A stretch of 64,000 nt of DNA, taken from Daedaleopsis sinensis (taxonomy: Eukaryota; Basidiomycota; Agaricomycetes; Polyporales; Polyporaceae). The stretch is taken from contig CM066309.1 of NCBI GenBank assembly GCA_033807695.1, positions 1,364,001 to 1,428,000 on the forward strand, written 5' to 3'. The notes below the pieces were generated by a model, which was not told where the DNA came from, ran no database searches, and was given only the letters and a program-made list of their open reading frames with translations. Made by a program: the position numbers and the translations under genes. Positions 44,385 through 56,078 of the stretch are shown here, in pieces (the stretch's first letter is position 1; each line of letters begins with the position of its first letter).

Positions 44385-44735
44385 CACTCGATGCCAATTC
44401 CACTGTTCCCTTGGCAGTCAGCAGGAATGGACTTCTTGGGCCCATTCCCCGATGCCAACGGGTACAACTACATATGGGTGGTACTGTGTAGACTGACCAG
44501 CATGGTACATCTGATACCATGCCGCGTCACAGACACAGCTACGGACCTAGCGTACGTATACATCCGCGAAGTCATACGACTTCACGGAGTACCCGAAACA
44601 ATCGTATCAGATCGTGACTCTAAGTTCACGTCGCGATTTTGGCAAGAGGTGCAACGTCTACTAGGGACGCAGTTGCTCATGTCAACTGTGTTCCACCCGC
44701 AGACGGACGGAGCGTCAGAGCGTGCTATCAGAAAC
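44385..44735 (+). pseudogene. Ty3/gypsy integrase core fragment
   Basis: The plus frame carries most of an rve integrase core: SAGMDFLGPFPDANGYNYIW with the first Asp, then HGVPETIVSDRDSKFTSRFW with the second, then STVFHPQTDGASERAIRN with the catalytic Glu. The spacing is right for DDE. The frame then breaks at about 44735. No reverse transcriptase, RNase H or chromodomain accompanies it, and no flanking LTR pair was found. It is a dead remnant. Confidence 0.85.
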
Positions 44736-45078
44736 GCAAGTATTCGATGGTCTTCCTAGGTCCCAGGTGCCCAATTGTGCGATGCCCAGCGTCGATGACG
44801 ATCTCGTTCAATCGTCGTCGACCCTTGAGCTTCGTGCGAGGTATGCACAGGCATTGGAACCCCAGTCGAGTACGGACGTATAGTAGTTCGTCCTCGACCG
44901 TGAAGTTCGGATATGCGGAAGGTTTTTCTATAACCTTATTCAACAGTGCATCCGCTCCGTAACCAGCGCGAATTGATTTCATCAATTCGTCGTTGGTCTG
45001 GAGCGCCGTGACAAGTGGAGGTCCATCCTGCATGGCGTCTTTTACCGTGACTTCCGATAGCTCGTAGCGCCGCTTCAA
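44736..45078 (-). pseudogene. Ty3/gypsy integrase zinc-binding fragment, inverted
   Basis: The minus frame encodes the segment that normally precedes the integrase core: VEDELLYVRTRLGFQCLCIP, then EIVIDAGHRTIGHLGPRKTI and EYLR, the His-His part of the H2C2 zinc-binding domain, ending before the Cys pair. It runs toward the plus-strand core fragment, so the two are head to head across about 44735. The arrangement requires an inversion or a second inverted copy. Confidence 0.8.
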
Positions 45079-45481
45079 CGTTATCTGTAGACATTGTGTA
45101 GTATATGGTCATAGATGTTTCATCTCATACTTGTCTATTGCCCGTTGTTCAATATATTTGATTGTTTGCTATCCTTATGACTCCTTTGTGCTCCCGTGTA
45201 TAGCTGCATGTAAGAAATCCCCGGCAGGAAGGCTGAGACCAGCTATCTACGGCCGCTACAGGCCAACTACTCAGCGCTACATAGATGCAAGTGAGCGCTA
45301 CGGCGACTACTAAAAAGGGGACTTGTCTAAAGAACTACCAGAACTATGTAGACTACTGAGCACTACTTAGTCAAGCCTTTTTTTCCTGATGTAGGACAGG
45401 AATATAGGTGTCATGACAACCAGGTATGCTAGTGTAAGACATATCGAGTACCACACTCTGTAATGCTATTAAGCTGCTTCT

Positions 45482-46110
45482 GACAATACACTCAGTCACA
45501 TGCCAGTACAATGTCAGGGATGTAGTGAAGCTCTGTGCATGCTTGGGATGAGAGTACATCTCACACTGCCGCAGTTTTCAATCTCACTACCAGACCTCAT
45601 TCGCTACTTGCAATAAATCAAATAGGTTATCCGCAGCTGATTCGGCGGTCGGATGCTTTGGTGCTGCTCTTGAACATTCCTCATCACTTGTACGTACTGT
45701 TCTAGGCTTGCTTCCGTCACTATGATCTGTTCTGTTCTTTCTACCGATTTTATGATTTTGTTCCCTCTAGTATATGACCGGCAAAACATGGCTATTTTCC
45801 ATGACATTGGCAATGTGTTCAGTCAGGTAGCAGTATAATGTCAGGGATGTAATGAAGCTCTGTGCATGCTTGTCCGGGATGGGTGTACGTCTGACCTTGC
45901 CACAGTGTTCAATCTCACTACCAGACCTCATTCGCTACTTGCGATAAATCAAATAGGTTATCCGCAGCTGATCCGGCGGTCGGATGCTTTGGTGCTGCTC
46001 TTGAACATTCCTCATCACTTGTACGTACTGTTCTAGGCTTGCTTCTGTCACTATGATCCGTGCTGTTCTTTCCACCGATTTTATGATTTTGTTCCCCTCA
46101 CATATAATCA
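45482..46110. repeat. Tandem duplication, about 325-base unit
   Basis: Bases about 45482-45790 recur at about 45806-46110 with some 90% identity (shared landmarks: AATGTCAGGGATGTA, GAAGCTCTGTGCATGCTTG, AATCTCACTACCAGACCTCA, GGTTATCCGCAGCTGAT). Each copy has a minus-strand frame ending EQHQSIRPP..LRITYLIY, so a short coding or formerly coding segment was duplicated. The right copy ends about 100 bases before family B at 46215 and may serve as its promoter. Confidence 0.85.
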
Positions 46111-46214
46111 TCATAACTGAAGTGTTTCTCATCAATTGTGCCTCTTCCTGTCCGCTCCTCCCACCACCTCCCCCCTCCCCCCCCCCTCCTCTATCGTCCG
46201 AGACTTCAGCAACC

Positions 46215-47030
46215 ATGTCTTCTTCCCCACCGCCTACCGTCATTTCCGGTGATGCTACTCCAGCAGATCCAGTTGTACTTCGCTTCGCACAGACAGCTGT
46301 CCACCTTCCCGCTCCTCATCCATACCCAACCATATCTCTGGCTTGTGTTTGGACCGGATATGGGAAGGGCACCTGGAAGCGAATGGGTACGCGCAAGACT
46401 CACGCCTACAGGCTCTTCACATTGCCCGCCTCCCCGATCTATGAAGGGATGCATGTTAGAATATTCGCTGTCACACAACCTGGATTCGCTGCCCAAAAGC
46501 CGACGCACACTTGCCAGTGGTCAACCTACGATCCACACATCCAAGGATCAGTCGCGAACATATCCTGCACTGATCGCGGTACAGCAACCATCGTGATTGT
46601 CAATGAATGTGCATGCAACACAGTCGATCTGGTCGAGCTCAGCGCACCTGTCCATCCCCATGTCCTCGCAACTGCACAGCCAGGCAATTCCGCGGATGCT
46701 CTTCTAGAGCTTGTGCTCCACGATGCCCATGTTGTCTCGAATGCCGAATGGCCAGAGGAGTGTCTCGGCATGGATTGTGGTGGAGCAGTACGTGTGGCAG
46801 GCGCAAGGATTGGTGGAGGCAGGTCACGTTGCAGCACCATGTCTGCCCCGTCCGCGGCGGAACCCATCGGAGAGTTGACATCAGAGCGGTCTGAGTCGTC
46901 CGGGAGGCAGCTTCCAGCTGGCGCAGGTGGAGTGCAGAAGAAGAAAACGCGGAAGGTGAAACCCATTGTACGAACCTACGCTAGTTATAGCTGGTATCAA
47001 CAGCACGGGGCGACCAGTCGCCGTACATGA
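46215..47030 (+). CDS. Unknown family B member, 271 residues
   Basis: The start at 46215 gives MSSSPPPTVISGDATP and is preferred to an in-frame upstream Met, because that upstream region lies in the duplicated repeat and a poly-Pro/Cys-rich leader. The conserved core follows: VWTGYGKGTWKRMGTRKTHA, YRLFTLPASPIYEGMHVRIF, YDPHIQGSVANI and TATIVIVNECACNTVDLVEL. The C-terminal 90 residues contain ECLGMDCGGAVR, a Gly/Arg/Ser stretch and a basic KKKTRKVK near the end that could be a nuclear signal. The family has no known function. It is the clearest partner of 40349-41098, 5 kb away across transposon debris. Confidence 0.65.
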   Translation: MSSSPPPTVISGDATPADPVVLRFAQTAVHLPAPHPYPTISLACVWTGYGKGTWKRMGTRKTHAYRLFTLPASPIYEGMHVRIFAVTQPGFAAQKPTHTCQWSTYDPHIQGSVANISCTDRGTATIVIVNECACNTVDLVELSAPVHPHVLATAQPGNSADALLELVLHDAHVVSNAEWPEECLGMDCGGAVRVAGARIGGGRSRCSTMSAPSAAEPIGELTSERSESSGRQLPAGAGGVQKKKTRKVKPIVRTYASYSWYQQHGATSRRT

Positions 47031-49128
47031 CGGTCAGTCCCGATCACATCAATCCATATGTCATCCGTTGATTTGTCGTGCATCAGGCTGTGATTGTAGC
47101 CTGGATCAAGACACGGTGTCACTTACATCATGATCCCGTGAGGAGCCGCGATCACGATGCCGGTCCGGCTGATGCCAGTATCTACTACACGTGTTCTCAT
47201 CCTAGGCACCGTATGACTCTCTCCGTGGGCTGCCGTGCTCGCTTGACTGCCTTGTACTGGGTCCAGACAGGTCCAGACACATTGACTCCCCGCTGAGCAC
47301 GGAATTCGGCTGCAGTATTGTATTTCCCTATTTCGCTCCTCATTTCCGTTACTGCTCCATCACGTATTAATCATACCGATCAATATCGTCGGATCGACTG
47401 GACCTGTCTGCATCCTCCCTGGTAGCATACGCACAGCTCTTAGATACGACTGTGTCTTCGCACGTTAGATCGCCTGCTCAGGCAGTACATGTACGAATAT
47501 TGTGTCTCTATTTTATCCGGCTGGTCTCTGTTTGTACATTACAGTGTATCTTGTGTGTTGTACCAATCATTCCTCGCGTATTTACTTCAAGTTACCATGG
47601 GATGGGTTGTCTACTCCCGCGCTAAACGCTCGTAAGCTACTCCATACCCGCACCTCCTCAGCTTCCATCAGTTTGTGTCGACTGTAATCACCGATACAGT
47701 CCGCGGCCGGATCACGTGGAATACAACATTCGACTTGTTCCACTCGAAATCTAGGCCGCGTTGTGCACCTCGGTCTGTAGCTACTGGCACGCGGTGACAC
47801 GCATGACGGGACCTGTCAGCGACTGTCTCGTCTCGCTCGTAGCTCGGCCCACATGACCCTGGGTCTACGGCAGGCCCACCCGATCAGAACCCACAGTCGC
47901 GCACTTATCACGGCTCTATTCGCGGTACGGACCATGTGGCTGTCATCACGTTCCGACAGTTCCCGGCCATTCCCCGAAGTCGTCGGATTCAAGGCCAACA
48001 AGGAACGACCCGGGACGCCACTGTGCATCGAGTGTACACACGTTACGTATGGGACCCGAGGACCCACAACCAGCGTCAGGCATGAGACAGGGACGGTAGC
48101 CTATTAACTCCGAAGAAGATCGACCCGTTTCTATATCTGGTTTCCAGGTGAGATAATGCTCGCGTTCCATCGAATCCGAATCAGATACATGACGTTACAG
48201 TTTGCCCTTCCTACAGTGCCTCCACCAAGTCTCTGAATCTGCCCATGACCGACTTCGCGGGATGCTCCTTCCTATCTTCTGTTCGAGCAGCGGCGATGAT
48301 GTGGCGTATCTTGTCGCACGGTAAATCTTCCTCCTCCTGTGTCATTGGGTATCCTGTTCGCCTGTTAGAGGTGTCTGCTTCATTTCATCAATGTACGTTG
48401 ATCGGTGAGTAAAGCAAGAAGCGACATACGATTGTACGAGGAGACTCAGCAGAATCTATATGTGAATATCGCAAGTGGTGTTAACAGATGCGATACTGCT
48501 CGGCACGTATACCGACAGGAGTGACTTACTTGGCATACACCGAGACAACTCATCTTCCGAGTCCAACGATCAGATCCACGTGCGGCTGCTTTAATTGCCT
48601 GTCCTCTGTTTCTGTCGACGTAATACCAGGCGACAGGTTCCCATCAACGTCAGCGGCAGGCGCGGTTGGGGCTTACACATTGGGTATCGACAAATTAAGA
48701 GAAACATCGCCTGCTTGCGCTCTGTGAAGGGTTTGTCAGATGGTACCTGCCTGGCCGTCGTTACGGACCGTCCTGTACCGTATCTCGTCAATCCTACTAT
48801 CAGGGCATGCGAGTAGCGATGACAGTACCAGTAGTATCACATCTAGTGCATTGCGACTGCGCGTGCGGCTGACTGGCAAGCGATCTGGCTCTCAGGCTAT
48901 TACGTGAGCGCATTCCTGTGATCAGGTAAGCGTGAACCAGCATGGAAGTGGTAAGTATCCAGTGGCTCTCGGATGAGGTAAAGATAACAATTAATAGAAG
49001 CTAATATGCGCGGGAAGAACTACAGAGCACGTGGAAGGGACGCGGAGCGCGAATAAGAACGGGGATCAGGGACGGGCAAGACGAGATGAATAAGGAGTGG
49101 GCACGGAGGTGCCCGGCGAGAGAGCGGA
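47031..49128. other. Long stretch without a supported gene
   Basis: Plus frames at 48488-48727 and 48595-48816 overlap in different frames. The first has a protein-like end (STSAAGAVGAYTLGIDKLRE), so an exon may be present. No repeat or mobile element recognised. Confidence 0.35.
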
Positions 49129-49416
49129 ATGAGAGGCATGGCGAGACCAATGAGATGCGCACCGATTATGGAGTACACGTTCGAACGTGCGGAGGAGAGC
49201 AGGAATGTCCCGCCGCCCAATCTCGATCGGCAAGACCCGCATTTTGCCTTCGTGCTACCACAGGACGTTCTCGACCATTGTCCGCCGAGGTCTTCTAATG
49301 TGGAGTGTTTGGGTGCGCGGTCGTCCGTTATCGCCGAGCCATTAATTCGGGTTAGATTGACCTGTTCGATCATACCGCCGAACTGGTCCACTACCGCTGC
49401 CTGGTACCTGCGGTAA
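49129..49416 (+). CDS. Hypothetical 95-residue protein
   Basis: A single plus-strand frame reads MRGMARPMRCAPIMEYTFER, then PPPNLDRQDPHFAFVLPQDV and EPLIRVRLTCSIIPPNWS before the stop at 49416. The composition is protein-like throughout, unlike the overlapping frames (49020-49391 minus, 49086-49298 plus). No family is recognised. It might be one exon of a longer gene. Confidence 0.42.
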   Translation: MRGMARPMRCAPIMEYTFERAEESRNVPPPNLDRQDPHFAFVLPQDVLDHCPPRSSNVECLGARSSVIAEPLIRVRLTCSIIPPNWSTTAAWYLR

Positions 49417-49495
49417 TCAGAACTACATTCAGAGCGTTAGTCGCACCCTCCTCCACGTCTCGTGAGAAAGCTCGTCCTGTCGAGCACCCGCTAGT

Positions 49496-49690
49496 ATGGT
49501 GTACACTGACGATGTCGACGTTAACCGACGAGCACATAAGTCCGAGGGTGTGAGGCTTATGCTTGGGCTGTTTGGGCAGTTCGATCTGCAGTTCCGTAGC
49601 CGCTTATTTGCAAGGGATGTCTGGCAAACATTGTTTAGTTGTTTTAGGGCCGGAAGCGAGGGAGAAATCTGTCTTGCCGTCTACGTGTAA
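49496..49690 (+). CDS. Hypothetical 64-residue protein or exon
   Basis: The frame MVYTDDVDVNRRAHKSEGVR continues to LMLGLFGQFDLQFRSRLFAR and DVWQTLFSCFRAGSEGEI before the stop. It lies 80 bases after the previous frame in the same direction and could belong to the same gene through an unseen splice. Weak support. Confidence 0.3.
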   Translation: MVYTDDVDVNRRAHKSEGVRLMLGLFGQFDLQFRSRLFARDVWQTLFSCFRAGSEGEICLAVYV

Positions 49691-52237
49691 TCGACAACCA
49701 TATGCACTGCGACAACTTCGGACTTAGACGCCCTGTCCCGTCTGTGTTTGGACGTCGATCAGCACGTGCCGATCCAGAGGTCCGATAATTGCGGAATGCC
49801 ATATTGAGACTTTGCTTATAGCAGACTTGGCCTATTCCGATTTCTGCAGATTGGTCTCGATATCCAGCAGTTGGATCACGCGCGACGCGGCGACTGACAA
49901 GACGTTATACATGTCTACCTTCTGCACATTGTAGTATTTATTTCTCGCAACGTATTTCACATCTGCCAAGCTGCAGCACTACCAAGAAACATCCCGGGTC
50001 GTAACGTTCCAATCATCTCCCAGTGGCCGTTTCGTCTGAGAGCGAATATCGAAGACTCAGTGCACGGACGATGAGATACTCAGAGTGTCGCTGCGATCCG
50101 GACGCTCACCTATGCAAGTACTGCGCGACGTCGCGCGCATATCCTGCATGCGTCCACCTACGCTTCAGCTGTCACGAACACAGCTTTGGGCAAGAGGGGT
50201 GGAGCCGCGACCACTGTCGTGTGGAATACCTTGCCTCGTCTGTCGTCCACAGATCCGACGTAACGCAAATGTAGGCGCACCGTCTCCGCTGAGGCGGTTC
50301 TCGCAACCCTCCGTGCTAGTGCCGACGCTGGCAGTCGGCTCCTCCAGGATGACGGGGCGTACGTGTATGTGCCCGACGAGCGTTCCATCCGCGCTCGACT
50401 TGAACGGAATCGGTGCGGACGCGGGGATGATAGAGCATGCAGTGAGTCCGCTGCTGCTTTCGAACATGCACGCGCCAGGTGTGCTCCTAGAAATCCATGA
50501 GTCCTATACTAGCACGCACATGTCCCACATACCGTGTCACAGTGCCTCTCATCATCGTGTCTTCCCCGTATCCAGCCAGATCGGGCACGCTTGTAAGTGT
50601 AAGTGAACGTCGAGCGACGGGAGGAGGTCCGCTGTACTCACTACACGCCAGATTGCGTTTTCACAGCGCACGGGATCGAAAAACTATCCATGTACGGCAA
50701 CACCCATGCAGAGCCATCGATAGCCGCAGGCCGCCGTCCGACGGGGAGTAGCTGGTACGGGCGGGAAGAGGGCTCGGGGGAAGCAGACATGGACAGCTGG
50801 GGGAGGAGGGGAGAGGGGAGGTACGGGGGAGGATCCAGCTCTCCACCCTCCTCGCCGTTCTCCGCAGCTAGTGCAGGCGAAATCTCCGTGCTATCATCGC
50901 CCTTGTGGAACACTCCATCCATGCTGCGGGCTGTCAGTGCCAGATAATACAGCGAGATTGTGCGCTCACCCCTCGTATCCCACGTATCCTGCCATTGCAC
51001 TCTTCTCTAGAATTGAGTCCATGCCAAGGAGGATCATGGCAGAGGTTGCTGGAGGGGGGCGAACGACGAAGGGGGAGAGCGCAGCAGAACCTTGCTGGTG
51101 TATATATTTAGTACGGATACTCGCGCGACCACGTACGTACGTATACGTCGTCCCTGGCTAAGAAGGACGGAGGTGTCAGCGCCATCATCGCGAGGACGGT
51201 CAAGAAGACCCATGTGGATAAATGGCACGTACACCACTTGCACTTACTGGCATGTTCTGCACCACACCACAGTCCCAACCAGTCCTATGCCTCCCCACAT
51301 ATCGTCGCCCATATGCATATCTATACAGAGGAGGATGGAGGTGGGATTAGACGAGAAAGACATGGCAAGTACGACTGGAGTCGCCGCATCACTATGCCGC
51401 ACCGAGGGACCGGTAACGGATCTCGAACCAGATCTCTTCGCCCCAGATGCGATAAGATAATAACCTAACAAAGTACATGGAATAGCTATATCAGTAACTG
51501 ACTGGCGCTCCGGATCTAACGGATATGCCCCGCGGCGCTTACGCCGGCCGAGACCCAAGCATCCGATTTGAAGCATGTCACGTGCAGTTCATTCCGACAC
51601 CGCGATCCGAACCAACTGAAGGTGAACCGATCGTGTCCAGGTCTGCCCGGAGGGCCCTACTTATTAAGTAGGGTGCAATCAACTTTACAGCGAGCTAGCG
51701 CTTGGTCGCCGCCGCCGTAAGAGGCGTTAATCGCCGCAGATTTCAACGAGATATGAACGGGTGGCGTCGTACTTGAAGCTCAGCGTAGTCAGCGTAGTCC
51801 TGAGCCCGACCGATGATGGTGTTGTTAGAGCACAACGCGCGCGTACATAATCGATGTGACGGCTTGCACGCGTGTATACTCTGACTAATAAGCAACGCTT
51901 AGTCATGGTTGTCTTCAAGTAAACTTTAACCACTCATTTGATCAGAGACTGCCTTGAAGTCATGGTATACAGACACGCCATGATGGTGTATGGATAACTT
52001 GTGGATACATGAGAATTCGAGATATAGTACAGAGCAACGGTGGTACGACAATGAGTAGTAGTATGATTACAGTCACTATGAAGAGTGCCATGAATAGTGA
52101 AGATCGGACTAGTAGTAGGCTGCAACGCTGCGAGACAAGAAGCTTGTGATTATCACTGGCAACGACTCTCCACTGGTCACTGGGCGCCCCGGGGGTTTCT
52201 GAATTGTATCTACCAAATGCGTTATTTACGCAAGCAA
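49691..52237. other. Mostly non-coding; one possible exon
   Basis: A plus segment at about 50285-50495 (TVSAEAVLATLRASADAGSR, DDGAYVYVPDERSIRARLER) looks coding but has a stop just upstream in the same frame, so it is an exon or a relic. Upstream, 50085-50210 has a Cys/His spacing loosely like a MYND finger with a ligand missing. A purine-rich G tract lies at 50760-50840. No other feature seen. Confidence 0.35.
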
Positions 52238-53342
52238 TCACGAGGAGGAACGAGGACGACGTACATTGTGGCTCTCCAGAAGGTGCTTTTCAAGGACATC
52301 CCGCCGTTTGAATGGTATATGGTCGCACTTAGGACAGACCCAGCTCACCCCCAGATGCACGTGAATGGCGTGTCTTTCCATGTCGGAGTACTTTTTGCTC
52401 TCTCGGCAGCCCGGGAACCTACACCGACTCTTCTTTCGGTTATCGCTCAGCTCCGCGTGGTGTTCGCGCCAATGCTCGGAGCATTCCTTCAAATTCCCTG
52501 TGTAGTAGTCCGTCGTGCAACTGTCGAATGGGCACTGGACGACGCGGGGCTCCCCGAGAACGAGCCCCTGCGTACGCGCATACGCGCCTTGCCTCTCGTC
52601 GTCGTCGTCCCTGGGTGGTACCCGCTTGCGAAGAGGAGCGCGTGGGTCGGACTCAACTCGGAGTTTGGGGCGACGCGTCGCCGGGGTATCCTCCTCTTCC
52701 AAACCATCCCCGATCTCCGCACGAGACCTTTTGCCCAGAATCGCCATAGTCGGACTAGTAGCAGGACTCGGCTCCTCGGTTGGGACTGGTTCCTGAGCGG
52801 GTATCGACGCCTGAGCACGATGTATCAACGCTCGTGAAGCTAGATGGAAAAGGTGATAATCCAGCGTTACAGTTTACTTACCTCGCCCTGCCGCTGGCTT
52901 TGCTCCCCTACTACGACGCGCCCTTCGCTCGGTACGGATAACGCGCATTGCTGATCGACAAAGAGTTTCAGTTTGTTGAACATGTCGGCTTTGGCGAGGG
53001 GGGTCTGGAAGTCGAATATGAAGTTCTCCTCGACGTCGCTGTAGCCGAGTTCGGAAGCTTGTCGGGGGTGGTTGTCGCCGATAGGAGCGTCTTCGTCTGG
53101 GGATGGATAGAGGCTCTCAACATCGATGAGGTCACTAAATGGCAATAGTGCCGGCTCTTCCTCCTGGGCTGAAGCGTGCTGAGGAAGGATGTGGGTAAGT
53201 GCGGCCGCAAGTGCCTCCCCCTGGAGGGTATTAGAACGTGTTGACGAAAGACTGGGCTAATGGCTCTTACGAGATTGTAGATTTCGTCAAAGGTAAGAGC
53301 CTGGTCGTCGTCAAAGCTAGCGCCAGTGTGATTGTATGACAT
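52238..53342 (-). CDS. C2H2 zinc-finger protein, copy A (327 residues)
   Basis: Exons 53342-53271, 53220-52882 and 52810-52238 join in phase 0. The start gives MSYNHTGASFDDDQALTFDE. An acidic region follows (SDVEENFIFDFQTPLAKADM), then a basic GKRSRAE that may be a nuclear signal. The C terminus has three fingers: CPFDSC with paired His, CRFPGCRESKKYSDMERH with HVH, and CPKCDHIPFKRRDVLEKHLL with SH. A LEAVES-type linker is absent, and the first two fingers have the four-residue Cys spacing seen in many fungal C2H2 proteins. It is likely a DNA-binding regulator; targets are unknown. It is the tandem partner of copy B. Confidence 0.8.
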
Positions 53343-53689
53343 GATGATCCAAGCTGATCTCAGTGATCGGGAGGGGAGGAGAGACGGTATGTGTTGTAGA
53401 AGGAGATGGAGATGTGTCGTTTGAGAAGAGTCTGCGGTCGGGGGCTGTATTTATGAACAGAAGGGTCAGCAAGCGAGGCGGGCCTCTCCCAATCACCTCT
53501 TTGTGCTCTACTACGGGACCGTACGATCAATTGCAAGTCCGAGGACACCTAAGCAATGAGTTACCCGAGACGGAGGACCCTGTCCGAAGCCCACCAGAGA
53601 GCTTACAGCTCCGCGGCACACGCCTGGGATGGTATAGACGCCTCTGATCCGTTCTGTGTAGACCCGGTCTGCCAGTGGCACTCTCCGAT

Positions 53690-54460
53690 CCGCATTCTCG
53701 GCTCTCGGCACTTGGGAGAAGGGTGCTCACCGCATAGATTGCGCAAGACCTTTGCCATGCGCACAGGCTGAAACATAGCGACGGACGAGCCGGAGACCAG
53801 GACTCGCGGGGCCCGTGGCAACGGGGAGCGTTGGGCCAAAGTTCTGGCTCCGACTCGTCTCGGCTCCTTTGGAAGGCTGCCGCTATCGTTCGACCGGCTT
53901 GACAGTCTCTCCTACCGCAGTGCCCCGTCCTGCTCTAGCGTCTATAGGCCCCGACCCATCGAGTATCGGCACTGTCCGAATCCTGAACTGCCTCCGCGAT
54001 GGGCGGCCTCGTTGGCTCGGGAAGCTGTGTGCTGAGAGGAAAGCCTTGAGCAGGGTGGCGTAGGCGGGATGTGATGAGGTGGTAAAAGGTTCTGGTGGTC
54101 TGAATAGGCAAGTGGCTCCTATCGCGGGCTGTCAGCGCTTCAGCTTTCGACGTCGCCAGCGTAAAAGCGGCCCTATTGTGCGAGTGCTTTATTACTGTTT
54201 TATGTCATATGGCTGTATATTAAACTCTGAAAACTGACCAGAAGCCTTGTAAACGCGCGCCCCCGTGATGTGAATGTTGTGTGTATCCACGGTCGCGCGC
54301 ACTGGCAGCTGGAGTGCCAATAGAACAATAGCCCTTGTCTGAAGAGCGTATGCGATAATGGAAAAGCAACTGTAAGATTAACGAGTCAGAGACGTTGTCA
54401 TACTGCATACTGGCACTCTCTCACCGATTGCTTTGAACGACGATGACGACGTCGCATGCC
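53690..54460. repeat. Left copy of the duplicated flank of the C2H2 genes
   Basis: Long blocks here recur in the same order at about 57400-58260: GGAGCGTTGGGCCA, CAGTCTCTCCTACCGCAG, TGCCTCCGCGATGGGCGGC, GGGAAGCTGTGTGC, CGACGTCGCATG. Identity is roughly 75-80% in the best parts. With the genes themselves the duplicated segment is about 2.2 kb. No gene is evident in it. Confidence 0.75.
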
Positions 54461-56078
54461 CGAGTCATCCTCTTTTTGCTCTCAGTGTCCGGCCTCCTCT
54501 GTGAGAGGGTTGTGAAACGTAGTTAGTGATATAATGCAGAAATTTTCGAAGACATGGTGAGCACCCAGCCAGACCCTCGCACCCTGCGGAAACAGGCCCC
54601 GTCACTGAGATCTGTGATCTCAGATTCACCACCTGCAGGATTAGACGAGTCACGAGGGTCGAGGCTATACTTCCCCGTCAAAGACGCAAGGGGGAGAATG
54701 TGAAGGGACAACCTGCACCGGCACAAAAACGTGTCTGTATCGCATTCAAGGGCACTGGATATGGCGGCGGCGGGGATGTCCGCGCGACTCGACAGAGGTG
54801 TGCAGCGCTGAGGGTTTTCTTGGCATCGGTTTTGTGTCACTACTATGCCACTCGTGCATTGCTCCCAAAACCCTTCCATCGAAATGTTGAGTCAGACGAC
54901 TCTCTTCAGCAGATTTGGGGCATATGCTATGGCCACCTATAGCAAGACTCAGTTGCGTCAAGGCGTCGTAGAGTACATCCTTAGACAAAATACTACCCAC
55001 TTTTGTGTATTCCCGCTCTGGCATCCATGGCCCGAGTTGCATCAACGATGCAACTCCTAGCTTGGGAACTGCCACCGTTTAGTACGAGTACATGAAGCGC
55101 GCCTGGGGAGTACTGCCAGCTAGACAGGTCAGATAAGTAAAAAGGTGCTTGGACGACGACGCATATCTAGCACGCTCTCAGGATATGCACCAAGTATGAA
55201 ATTGACAACGAAGATCTAGGATGATAATCAGCGTATTTCTTTGAAGTATTCACACACTCACCCACTATCAGGTATGTCCCGTACGCGCATTTTACGATGC
55301 TGATCTGTGGCTTAGTTGAGTTCAAGGGTAGGACAATGTTGTTACTGAACATTCGAGAGGGTAACGTGTCGCTGCTGGCACTGCTAGTACTAGCTGTCGG
55401 CGCGGAGGGACCGTATAACTTTAATCCCAAATGAGTATGCTGATATAGAGAGTAATTGAGAGAGGTGGTGGTGATAGCTGCCAATACACGATGTCTATGG
55501 CGATTTTGCGAAAGCTAAGATCATCCCGACCCATAGATTAGCGCCGGGGCGAATCAGAGGCGCTCCGATCACCGGATCATAAGTATGGCAGCACTACTGT
55601 GTGGTGGCGATCTCCGCTCATAAAGACCGCTCACAGGCCACAGCGATGGCCTCGTAGACGTCGTGGTATCCGCTAGTACCCAAAGTTTAACTTACAGGCG
55701 TTGAAGACTGTCCGAGTAGACGGCCGGGCCTTGGCCCGGCCACTGGCAGCGCTGTGGGATGGCTGACTCAGCTGAGATGTCACCTTTCCAAAATTCCGCG
55801 TGACTCATCAGTCACGTTTATTTCAACGCCAAACAAACCACTCAAGTCGATCTCGCAAACGGGACTGAAGTCTTACATGAGGATAAAACATGGGCGATAT
55901 ATGAGTACAGGTCCATTGCGTAGCAGTAAGTGTATCGTAAGAGTCGCCTCCAAAGAGGCTGGGGCCATCATGGCTCTTGAGAGTCTGCACTACTAGTACT
56001 AGCGGTGACGCGCACGCTTGGGACGGCGTTGAACAAGGACAATCTTCGAAAGGCGATCAGTTCTATATGATAAGAAAG
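54461..56078. other. Unique spacer between the two C2H2 copies
   Basis: There are short frames only (for example 54845-55060 plus, 55167-55484 minus), with no family support or convincing splicing. No transposon ends seen. Confidence 0.45.

Noticed and set aside
50085..50270. Second MYND finger
   Set aside because: The Cys/His spacing is only loosely similar and one zinc ligand is missing; there is no supporting splice model.
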